Shown piece after piece: positions 1 through 5,963 of a DNA stretch of 15,620 nucleotides. The DNA is from JBCBEX01 sp038528235. GTDB taxonomy: Bacteria > Bacteroidota > Rhodothermia > Rhodothermales > Rubricoccaceae. Numbering within the stretch: position 1 is the first letter of the stretch; every line of letters begins with the position of its first letter. Under the pieces are notes generated by a model, which did not search any database, was not told the origin of the DNA, and saw nothing but the letters and a program-made list of their open reading frames with translations. A program made the position numbers and the translations under genes. The stretch lies in NCBI GenBank assembly GCA_038528235.1, contig JBCBEX010000098.1, positions 1 through 15,620 on the forward strand, read 5' to 3'.

Positions 1-24
1 GGCGACGCGCACCCAACCCGCCCG

Positions 25-402
25 ATGACCTGGCGCCGCAACGTGCTCTGGATCGACTGCAGTGGGGCACTGGTCGCGGGCGTGCTGGTGCTCGCGCTGA
101 GTGGGTGGCTAGCCGCCCTGCACGGCTTGCCGCGTAGCGTGCTGCTCTTCACCGGGGTGATGAACCTCGTGTACGGGTCGTTCTCGCTTTCGCTGGCCCG
201 GCGTGCGGTGCGGCCGAGGCCGCTGCTGACCCTACTTGCGAGCGCCAACATGGCATGGCCGCTCGTCTGCGTCGCGCTCGTGGTCGTATACCGCGCCACC
301 ATCGGGCCGACGGGCCTGCTGCACCTGCTCGGCGAGGCGGTCTACGTCGGCGGTCTGGGTTTTATCGAGTGGCAGTCGCGCGACGTGCTCCAGACAGCTT
401 AA
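25..402 (+). CDS. Small four-helix integral membrane protein, unknown function
   Basis: The 125-residue product is almost entirely hydrophobic, with four probable membrane helices near residues 9-31, 38-58, 67-89 and 94-114. They are joined by short polar loops; an arginine-rich one (RRAVRPRP) lies at about 59-66. The short N-terminus MTWRRN before TM1 suggests a cytoplasmic N-terminus. There is no catalytic motif, cofactor site or signal peptide. The ATG at 25 is the first start in the frame and leaves only 24 bases of upstream sequence, so the promoter and any upstream partner are outside the window. The TAA stop lies inside a 20-bp tandem repeat shared with the end of the convergent ATP-grasp gene. 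I recognise it only as a generic small membrane protein; the coding call rests on the clean helix pattern and gene-like codon use. Confidence 0.75.
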   Translation: MTWRRNVLWIDCSGALVAGVLVLALSGWLAALHGLPRSVLLFTGVMNLVYGSFSLSLARRAVRPRPLLTLLASANMAWPLVCVALVVVYRATIGPTGLLHLLGEAVYVGGLGFIEWQSRDVLQTA

Positions 403-438
403 CCGCTCATCCAAGCATTTAACCGCTCATCCAGGCAT
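399..438. repeat. 20-bp tandem duplication at convergent gene ends
   Basis: Two adjacent 20-bp copies (399-418 and 419-438) of TTAACCGCTCATCCARGCAT differ at one position (A in the first, G in the second). On the minus strand the right-hand copy encodes the last residues (AWMSG) and TAA stop of the ATP-grasp protein. The left-hand copy repeats that coding end just beyond the stop. On the plus strand the left-hand copy supplies the TAA stop of the membrane-protein gene. It looks like a recent slippage duplication of one gene's 3' end into the convergent junction. Confidence 0.9.
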
Positions 439-1294
439 CGACGGCGTGGGCGAAGCGCTCGGGAGCGTCGGCGTCCATGCGGAGGTAGAGCGCTGGCTCG
501 ATCAGTTCGACTTCCATCACGGCGAAGGTGCCGTCCGGCATCCGCACGAAGTCGACGCGGGCATAAAGCGGCGCGGGCGAGAGCGTTGCCATGACGGCGT
601 CGGCTTGCTCGCGGAGGGCGGGCTCGGGGCGAATGGCACGGATGAGGCCGCCGTGCTCTTCCTGGACGCGGAAATCCTTCGGCTTCGGCGTCTTCAGGAT
701 CGTGTGGCTGTAGGCTCCGGCGAAATAGAACAGCGAGAACTCGCCCTCGGAGAGCACGGCGGGCACGAACGGCTGCACCATGCAGGCACGGTCCGCGAAC
801 GTGGCTGCGAGCATCGTGCGCGTCGCGGCGTCGAGGGGCCGCGTGAGCCAGAACGTGTCGTCGGCGTTGGCGCTGACGGTGGGCTTGACGATGAGTTGGT
901 CGGTGCCGAAGGCGTCGAAATAGCCATCGAGCGCGCCGCCGAGTTTGCTGTCGAGCCCCTGCGACCACGCCGTCGGTACGATGGCGAGGCCGTCCGCTTC
1001 GAGGTCACGGAGGTAGCCCTTCTCCAGGTTCCAGCGGACGAGCGAGAGCGGGTTCTCGAGCCGCGCCGCCGACGCCTCGATCTCGGCGAGCACGGCGAGG
1101 AAGGCCTCGGCGTGGTGCTGGTAGTCCCACGGCGAGCGGATAATGACAAGGTGGTAGGCGTCCCAATCGACTTCGGCCGTCCACGGTACGCGGTCGACGT
1201 GCCAGCCGAGGGCGGCGAGCGGCGCCACGGCGAGGTCGTCGTCGATGACGAAGCCGGTGGGGTCGGCCATAGTGAGGAAGGCGCAGCGGTGCAC
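419..1294 (-). CDS. ATP-grasp domain ligase (RimK/glutathione synthetase-like fold)
   Basis: This is a 291-residue protein of the ATP-grasp superfamily, whose members join a carboxylate to an amine, thiol or hydroxyl through an acyl-phosphate. Visible motifs are an N-terminal Rossmann-like part with SPWDY at 54-58, the ATP-binding lysine in LIVKP (K137), the hinge strand MVQPFV (172-177), EGEFS (183-187), RVD (246-248), and the Mg-binding MEVELIEP (260-267) near the C-terminus. The overall pattern resembles stand-alone ligases such as the cycloserine-pathway enzyme DcsG, but the substrate cannot be inferred. I chose the GTG at 1294 because it adds the first beta strand (RCAFLTMADP) expected before the conserved GFV.DDDLA segment; an ATG at 1270 would cut this strand off. 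The open frame extends further upstream without family-like sequence. No Shine-Dalgarno is visible. It is transcribed divergently from the oxidoreductase gene. Confidence 0.85.
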   Translation of the reverse strand: MHRCAFLTMADPTGFVIDDDLAVAPLAALGWHVDRVPWTAEVDWDAYHLVIIRSPWDYQHHAEAFLAVLAEIEASAARLENPLSLVRWNLEKGYLRDLEADGLAIVPTAWSQGLDSKLGGALDGYFDAFGTDQLIVKPTVSANADDTFWLTRPLDAATRTMLAATFADRACMVQPFVPAVLSEGEFSLFYFAGAYSHTILKTPKPKDFRVQEEHGGLIRAIRPEPALREQADAVMATLSPAPLYARVDFVRMPDGTFAVMEVELIEPALYLRMDADAPERFAHAVDAWMSG

Positions 1295-1418
1295 GGCGGG
1301 TAGGAGCGGGTTGAGGGGGCAGCGCCGCAAGATCGGCTCGGGCGTGCACCCGCTGCGTCGAGGCGCTAGCTGCTGTCGGTCTATCTTGCCGCGCCTGTCT
1401 CCTCGCCCGCCCGTTTTC
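1295..1418. promoter_or_regulatory. Divergent intergenic region between ATP-grasp and oxidoreductase genes
   Basis: This 124-bp gap must contain the promoters of both divergent genes. A TATCTTG at 1382-1388 loosely resembles the Bacteroidota -7 element (TAnnTTTG) and lies about 30 bases before the oxidoreductase ATG, but I see no convincing -33 TTG upstream of it. A 6-bp inverted repeat (AGCGCC 1321-1326, GGCGCT 1362-1367) could be an operator or chance in GC-rich DNA. No Shine-Dalgarno precedes either start. Confidence 0.35.
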
Positions 1419-2543
1419 ATGCGCCTACTCGTTGCCCTCTCGTTCGCGGTGTTCCTCCTCGCTCTGTCCCATCCCGCGCACGGGCAGCCCACGGCCGAGG
1501 AGGCGTCGCCCGACGAACCTCAGCCCGTCCGGGTGGGCGTCGTCGGGCTCGTCCACACGCACGTCCACCGGATCCTCGGCCGGGAGGACCGCGGCGACAT
1601 CGAGATCGTCGGCATCGTGGAGCCCAACCGCGACCTCGCCGAGCGCTACGCCGAGCAGCACGCCTACGCGATGGACCTCGTCTACGACGACCTCGACGCG
1701 ATGCTCGATGCCGCCCAGCCCGAGGCGCTGACCGTCTTCACGACGATCAAGGACCACCGCGCCGTGGTCGAGGCTGCCGCCGCGCGGGGCGTCCACGTGA
1801 TGGTAGAGAAGCCGCTCGCGATCAGCCTCGACGACGCCTACGCCATGGCCGAGGCCGCCGAGGTCGCGGGCATCCACCTGCTCACCAACTACGAGACGAC
1901 GTGGTACCCGAGCGTCCACGAGACGCAGCGCCGCGTCGACGCGGGCGACCTTGGCCCGCTGCGCAAGATCGTCGTGCACGACGGCCACCAGGGTCCGCAG
2001 GAGATCGGTGTCAACGCAGAGTTCCTCGATTGGCTGATCGACCCCGAGTTCAACGGCGCGGGGGCGCTGTTCGACTTCGGCTGCTACGGCGCGGGCCTCG
2101 CCACGTGGCTCCTCGACGGCCAGCGGCCCACGTCGGTGACGGCCGTCACGCAGCAGATCAAGCCCGACGTCTACCCGCTCGTCGACGACGAGGCGACGAT
2201 CATCCTCACCTATCCGGAGGCCCAGGCCATCGTGCAGGCGTCGTGGAACTGGCCGTTCAACCGCAAGGACATGGAGGTCTACGGCCGCACCGGCTTCGCG
2301 CACGCCGACGACGCGACCACGCTCCGCGTGCGCCTGAAGGGTGAGGACGCCGAGACGCGCTCCACCGTCGCGCCGCTGCCGGTGCCGCACGACGACCCGT
2401 TCGCCTACCTCGCGGCCGTCGTCCGGGGCGAGGTCGAGCCCGGCACCGACCTCTCGTCGCTGCCGACCAACCTGATCGTGATGGAGATCCTCGACGCGGC
2501 GCTCCGTTCGGTGCAGACGGGCGAGACGGTTCGCTTTGACTGA
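1419..2543 (+). CDS. Exported Gfo/Idh/MocA-family oxidoreductase
   Basis: The 374-residue product begins with a Sec-like signal peptide: MR, a hydrophobic stretch at about 3-16, then SHPAHG with probable cleavage near residue 22. There is no twin arginine and no lipobox cysteine. A nucleotide-binding N-terminal domain follows (VRVGVVG at 37-43, acidic VEPN at 67-70). The family hallmark EKP lies at 130-132 (VMVEKPLA), and a C-terminal substrate domain contains DFGCY at 219-223, like the DxGxY of the glucose-fructose oxidoreductase branch rather than the DxxxH of inositol dehydrogenases. Family members use NAD(P) to oxidise or epimerise sugars or cyclitols; the substrate here is unknown. The open frame extends to 1245, but the ATG at 1419 is chosen because the signal peptide begins there and the upstream residues are low-quality, Arg-rich translation over the intergenic region. 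It ends 4 bp before the SGNH hydrolase gene, implying co-transcription. Confidence 0.9.
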   Translation: MRLLVALSFAVFLLALSHPAHGQPTAEEASPDEPQPVRVGVVGLVHTHVHRILGREDRGDIEIVGIVEPNRDLAERYAEQHAYAMDLVYDDLDAMLDAAQPEALTVFTTIKDHRAVVEAAAARGVHVMVEKPLAISLDDAYAMAEAAEVAGIHLLTNYETTWYPSVHETQRRVDAGDLGPLRKIVVHDGHQGPQEIGVNAEFLDWLIDPEFNGAGALFDFGCYGAGLATWLLDGQRPTSVTAVTQQIKPDVYPLVDDEATIILTYPEAQAIVQASWNWPFNRKDMEVYGRTGFAHADDATTLRVRLKGEDAETRSTVAPLPVPHDDPFAYLAAVVRGEVEPGTDLSSLPTNLIVMEILDAALRSVQTGETVRFD

Positions 2544-2547
2544 GCCG

Positions 2548-3270
2548 ATGCTCGCCCTCGCGAAAGTCCTACTCGGTCCTCTCCTCCTCGCGCAAGGGAA
2601 GCGCGTGCGGCGGGTCGCGCTCAAGCTCCCCGAGCCGCCAGGCGACCGGACAGGTACGGTTGGTCAGGGTCTGCCGCTTCGGCTACTCGTCGTGGGTGAC
2701 TCTTCGGCGGCGGGCGTGGGCGCGCCGTCGCAGGACGAGGCGCTACTCGGGCAGACGGTGGCGGCGCTCGCCGAGGACGTGGCCGTCGAGTTTCGGCTCA
2801 TCGCCCGCACTGGTGCGACGACGGCGGGCACGCTCAAGAAGCTGCGCGGCACAGAGCCGGCCGCGTTCGACGTGGCCCTCTCCGCGCTCGGCGTCAATGA
2901 TGTCACGGCGGGCGTGGCGCTGCGCGACTGGCTCGACCAGCAGCAGGCGCTCGCGGCCGTGCTGCGCACCCGCTTCGGCGTGCGGCACCACATCGTCTCG
3001 GGCCTCCCGCCTGTGCACGCGTTTCCGGCGTTGCCGCAGCCGCTCCGGTGGTACCTCGGCACCCTCGCGCGGCGCTTCGACGCGGCCTTGCGGCTGTGGA
3101 CCGACGGCGAGCCCGGCGTGACCTACGTCGCGATGACCGAAGGCGACGCCGTGCCGCCGGACTGGGCCGAGCGGATGGGCGACCTCATGGCCTCGGACGG
3201 ATTCCACCCCGGCCCCCAGATCTACGCGCACTGGGGCGCCGAGGTAGCTCGGGCCGTTCGAGCGGCCTGA
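2548..3270 (+). CDS. SGNH/GDSL-family hydrolase (lipase/esterase-like)
   Basis: The 240-residue protein has the SGNH blocks in order: block I VVGDSSAAG (48-56) with predicted nucleophile S52, block II glycine in ARTGATT (G89), block III GVND (115-118) with N117, and block V DGFHPG (217-222) supplying catalytic D217 and H220. Family members hydrolyse ester or thioester bonds in lipids, acylated sugars or similar compounds. The first 20 residues are moderately hydrophobic (MLALAKVLLGPLLLAQ) but end in a basic KRVRR and lack a clear cleavage site, so location (cytoplasmic, membrane-associated or exported) is uncertain. The ATG at 2548 is 4 bp after the oxidoreductase stop. A TTG at 2536, overlapping that stop, would add only four residues. 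Tight spacing indicates translational coupling. A family of very large permeases begins 179 bp downstream. Confidence 0.88.
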   Translation: MLALAKVLLGPLLLAQGKRVRRVALKLPEPPGDRTGTVGQGLPLRLLVVGDSSAAGVGAPSQDEALLGQTVAALAEDVAVEFRLIARTGATTAGTLKKLRGTEPAAFDVALSALGVNDVTAGVALRDWLDQQQALAAVLRTRFGVRHHIVSGLPPVHAFPALPQPLRWYLGTLARRFDAALRLWTDGEPGVTYVAMTEGDAVPPDWAERMGDLMASDGFHPGPQIYAHWGAEVARAVRAA

Positions 3271-3449
3271 CGGAGGCGTCCACCACCGAGCGACGCCGTG
3301 CTTTGCCGCCGTCAAACCGCCCAGCCGGTGTGCGCCATCGCACAGTTGCAGGTTTGAACGGAGGCTCCGCTTGGTGTTTCGCGGCTTGGCGCATGGGTTG
3401 TGTCCGCGAGCATGCACGTCACGCTCATCTCGTCTGCCCCGCCCTATCG
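3271..3449 (+). promoter_or_regulatory. Leader region of permease A, shared with permease E
   Basis: This 179-bp gap has no plausible gene. It contains a perfect inverted repeat TGTGCG-CCAT-CGCACA (3329-3344) and an 11-bp odd palindrome CGGAGGCTCCG (3359-3369) followed by CCGCTTGGT (3367-3375). The blocks CGCCCA, CGG, TGTGCG-4nt-CGCRCA, CAGT(T)GCAGG and CCGCTTGGT recur in the same order before permease E. That order suggests a common promoter/operator or a structured 5' leader. No sigma-type promoter or Shine-Dalgarno is clear. Confidence 0.5.
3275..3297 (+). terminator. Possible terminator hairpin after the SGNH hydrolase gene
   Basis: An inverted repeat GGCGTC (3275-3280) / GACGCC (3292-3297) with an 11-nt loop begins 5 bases after the stop codon. 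There is no T-tract, so intrinsic termination is doubtful. A second small stem (GGCCG 3252-3256 / CGGCC 3263-3267) overlaps the end of the gene. Either could mark the mRNA 3' end. Confidence 0.3.
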
Positions 3450-5870
3450 ATGCTCCGCACCACCCTCAAAGTTGCATGGCGCGCGCTGCTGCGCCGCAAA
3501 GGCACCACCGCCCTCAACGTCGCCGGTCTCGCGCTTGGGCTCGCCGGGGCGCTGCTCATCGCGCTCTGGATCCAACACGAGCGCTCCTTCGACCGCTTCC
3601 ACACCAACGGCGACCGCACCTACCGCGTGGTCGTGGACTACATCACCGACGGGCGTGTTGCCGAGAACGGCTTCACGCAGGGCATCCTCGGTCCGACGCT
3701 GGAAGAGGACTATCCCGAGGTGGAGCAGGCCGTCCGGCTGACCAGCACCGGCAACGTGCTGCGCGTCGGCGACCGGCAGTTTGAGGAGGGCAACCTCGCC
3801 TATGCCGACGCCGACCTCTTTGCGGTCTTTGACTTCCCGTTCCTCCACGGCGACCCCGCCACGGCCCTCGCCGAGCCGCTCACGATCGTGCTCACAGAGG
3901 CGATGGCGCTCAAGTACTTCGACCGCACCGACGTTGTCGGCGAGACGATGGCCACCAATGAACTTGTGGGCAACGAGGGCGTCTCGCTCACCGTCACGGG
4001 CGTCGTCGAGGCGCCGCCCGAAACCTCGTCGGTCCAGGCCGACGGCCTCGTGTCGATGATCACGCTGGAGCAGAACGGTCCGGACTGGATGTGGGGCAAC
4101 TGGTACGCGACCAACTTCCAGACCTACGTGCTGCTGCAGGAGGGCGTGACGCAGAAGGCCATGGAGGCCAACATGGTCGAGATGTTCAACCGCTACGCCC
4201 GGGAGCGCGGCGCGGAGTTCGGCTCGTCGCTGGTGTTCCACCTAGAGCCGCTGGAGACGATGTATCTCACTTCCAAGCGCGACGGCGTGCCGCACGGGAG
4301 CCTGGCGAACATCTACCTCTTCGGCGTGATCGCGCTCTTCCTGGTGCTGATCGCCTGCATCAACTTCGCCAACCTGTCCACGGCGCGCAGCATGGAGCGC
4401 GCGAAAGAAGTCGGCGTCCGCAAGACGGTCGGCGGGACGCGCACCAGTCTCGCGCTGCAGTTCCTCGCCGAGGCGGTGATGCTGACCACGGCTTCGATGG
4501 TGCTGGCCCTGCTGCTCGTGCAGGCCGTCTTGCCCGCGTTTGAGCGCCTGACCGAGAAGACGCTGAGCCTCGCCACGCTCGGGCTGCCGACGTGGGGCCT
4601 GCTGACGCTGCTCCTCGGCACGGCGCTGGCCGTGGGCGTCCTCGCCGGGACCTATCCGGCGTTCGTGCTGACGCGCTTTCATCCGGCGGCCGTGCTCAAG
4701 GGCACGTTCCGCACGTCGGCGAGCGGCGCTGCGCTGCGCAAGGGCCTCGTGGTGGTGCAGTTCGCCATCTCGATTGCGCTCATCGCCGCGACGGCTGTTG
4801 TCTTCCGCCAGCTCGCCTTCATGCAAGAGCGCGATCTCGGCTTCGCGGCCAACACTGAGGAGGGACGCCTCCTGGAGGTGCCCTTCGGCGGCGACGAGCA
4901 GGTGCTCGCCCAGTACGACGCCCTCAAGGCGCAGCTCGTCGCGCTGCCCGGCGTGGCCGAAGCGACGGGCTCGCAGACGCTCCCTGGCTACGGCTCGCCG
5001 AGCGCGGGCGGTGCCGTGGAAGGCCCCGACGGCACCGCGCAGAACGTCTCAGTGGACCTCTACATGGTCGACTTCGACTTCCTGGACGTGATGGACCTCG
5101 ACATCGTCGCGGGGCGCGGCTTCGACTCTGCCTTCAGCACGGACTCGTCGGAGGCGTACCTCCTCAACGAGACGGCCGCGCGCGAATTCGGCTATGCCGA
5201 CGTGGCTGACGCCGTGGGCAAGTCGGCGGGCTTCTGGGGGCGCGGCGGGACCATCATCGGCATCGTGGAGGACTTCCACCCCTACGGGCTGCGCTCGGAG
5301 ATCCCGACGCTCGGCCTCCGCATCGAGAACCGGATCACCCGCTTCACACTGCGCCTGAAGACCGACGACCTCCCCGCCACCATCGCCTCGATCGACGACC
5401 TGTGGCAGGCCGCTGTGCCCCACCGCCCATTCTCCTACTACTTCGTCGACGAGACCTTCGACGCGCAGTACCGCGCCGAGACGCGGTTCGGGCAGGTGTT
5501 CGCTGTGTTCGCCGTGCTGGCCATCTTCATCGCGTGCCTCGGGCTCTTCGGGCTGGCCAGCTTCACCGCGGCGCAGCGGACGAAGGAGATCGGCGTGCGC
5601 AAGGTGCTCGGCGCCTCCGTTCCAGGCCTGGTGACACTGCTGGCGAAGGACTTCCTCGTGCTCGTGGCGGTCGGCTTTGCCGTCGCTGTGCCCATCGTGT
5701 GGTATGGCATGAGCCGGTGGCTCGCGGACTTTGCCTACCGGACCGACGTGGGCGTGCTCGTCTTCCTCCTCGCGGGCGGCCTCGCGCTGGGCGTGGCGCT
5801 CCTCACGGTCACGAGCCAGTCGCTCCGCGCCGCCACGACCGACCCCATCAACGCGCTGCGTTACGAATGA
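3450..5870 (+). CDS. Permease A: MacB/FtsX-superfamily ABC transporter permease
   Basis: This 806-residue membrane protein contains two FtsX units. TM1 is at about 19-41. A MacB-type periplasmic domain follows to about 285, ending at TM2 (288-309). The cytoplasmic coupling loop KEVGVRK is at 319-325, TM3 near 341-364, TM4 near 382-407 and TM5 near 432-452. A second periplasmic domain carries VEDFH (E607 to H610). TM6 is at about 681-705, then KEIGVRKVLGA (712-722), TM7 near 735-755, TM8 near 768-789, and the C-terminus DPINALRYE. Proteins of this type work with a separate ABC ATPase to move or extract lipids, lipoproteins, peptides or drugs at the inner membrane; no ATPase is encoded here. 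The ATG at 3450 matches paralogue starts (ML..., basic stretch, TM1). The open frame to 3048 runs back through the SGNH gene and is spurious. It is first in the five-permease array. Confidence 0.92.
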   Translation: MLRTTLKVAWRALLRRKGTTALNVAGLALGLAGALLIALWIQHERSFDRFHTNGDRTYRVVVDYITDGRVAENGFTQGILGPTLEEDYPEVEQAVRLTSTGNVLRVGDRQFEEGNLAYADADLFAVFDFPFLHGDPATALAEPLTIVLTEAMALKYFDRTDVVGETMATNELVGNEGVSLTVTGVVEAPPETSSVQADGLVSMITLEQNGPDWMWGNWYATNFQTYVLLQEGVTQKAMEANMVEMFNRYARERGAEFGSSLVFHLEPLETMYLTSKRDGVPHGSLANIYLFGVIALFLVLIACINFANLSTARSMERAKEVGVRKTVGGTRTSLALQFLAEAVMLTTASMVLALLLVQAVLPAFERLTEKTLSLATLGLPTWGLLTLLLGTALAVGVLAGTYPAFVLTRFHPAAVLKGTFRTSASGAALRKGLVVVQFAISIALIAATAVVFRQLAFMQERDLGFAANTEEGRLLEVPFGGDEQVLAQYDALKAQLVALPGVAEATGSQTLPGYGSPSAGGAVEGPDGTAQNVSVDLYMVDFDFLDVMDLDIVAGRGFDSAFSTDSSEAYLLNETAAREFGYADVADAVGKSAGFWGRGGTIIGIVEDFHPYGLRSEIPTLGLRIENRITRFTLRLKTDDLPATIASIDDLWQAAVPHRPFSYYFVDETFDAQYRAETRFGQVFAVFAVLAIFIACLGLFGLASFTAAQRTKEIGVRKVLGASVPGLVTLLAKDFLVLVAVGFAVAVPIVWYGMSRWLADFAYRTDVGVLVFLLAGGLALGVALLTVTSQSLRAATTDPINALRYE

Positions 5871-5960
5871 CGGCGAGAGTCATGGGGCATGCGTCGGCCC
5901 CGAACTCCCCGTGCTCCCTGCCCATCGCCTCCTGACCATCGCCTCCTCACCATCGACCCT
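5871..5960 (+). other. Spacer between permeases A and B with hairpin and periodic repeat
   Basis: This 90-bp spacer contains a possible GC hairpin GGGGC (5884-5888) / GCCCC (5897-5901) with an 8-nt loop and no T-tract. From about 5914 it becomes strongly 7-bp periodic up to the start of permease B. No promoter or Shine-Dalgarno was recognised, and the length is compatible with read-through from permease A. Confidence 0.5.
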
Positions 5961-5963
5961 GTG
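5922..5963 (+). repeat. Three 14-bp direct repeats running into the permease B start codon
   Basis: Units at 5922-5935 (CCATCGCCTCCTGA), 5936-5949 (CCATCGCCTCCTCA) and 5950-5963 (CCATCGACCCTGTG) are in perfect register. The second differs from the first at one base, and the third diverges in its second half, where it contains the GTG start of permease B. Each unit is two 7-mers, and weaker 7-bp periodicity extends back to about 5914. GACC-type heptamers in the same position precede permeases C and D. Confidence 0.85.

Noticed and set aside
419..1294. Naming the ATP-grasp gene as D-cycloserine ligase or glutathione synthetase
   Set aside because: Only superfamily motifs are visible, and neighbours give no pathway support for either product.
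236..1303. 355-codon plus-strand open frame opposite the ATP-grasp gene
   Set aside because: It overlaps the membrane protein in another frame and runs antisense to a gene with clear ATP-grasp motifs; its translation has no recognisable domain.
1425..2624. 399-codon minus-strand open frame opposite the oxidoreductase
   Set aside because: Its translation is Arg/Val/Asp-rich shadow sequence. The plus strand carries clear family motifs (EKP, DFGCY) and a signal peptide.
3048..3449. Extended N-terminus of permease A (134 extra codons)
   Set aside because: It would overlap the SGNH hydrolase in another frame, and the extension is Arg-rich nonsense; paralogue alignment puts the start at 3450.
5922..5963. 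CRISPR-like repeat array
   Set aside because: Units are 14 bp, directly adjacent without spacers, and there are no cas genes.
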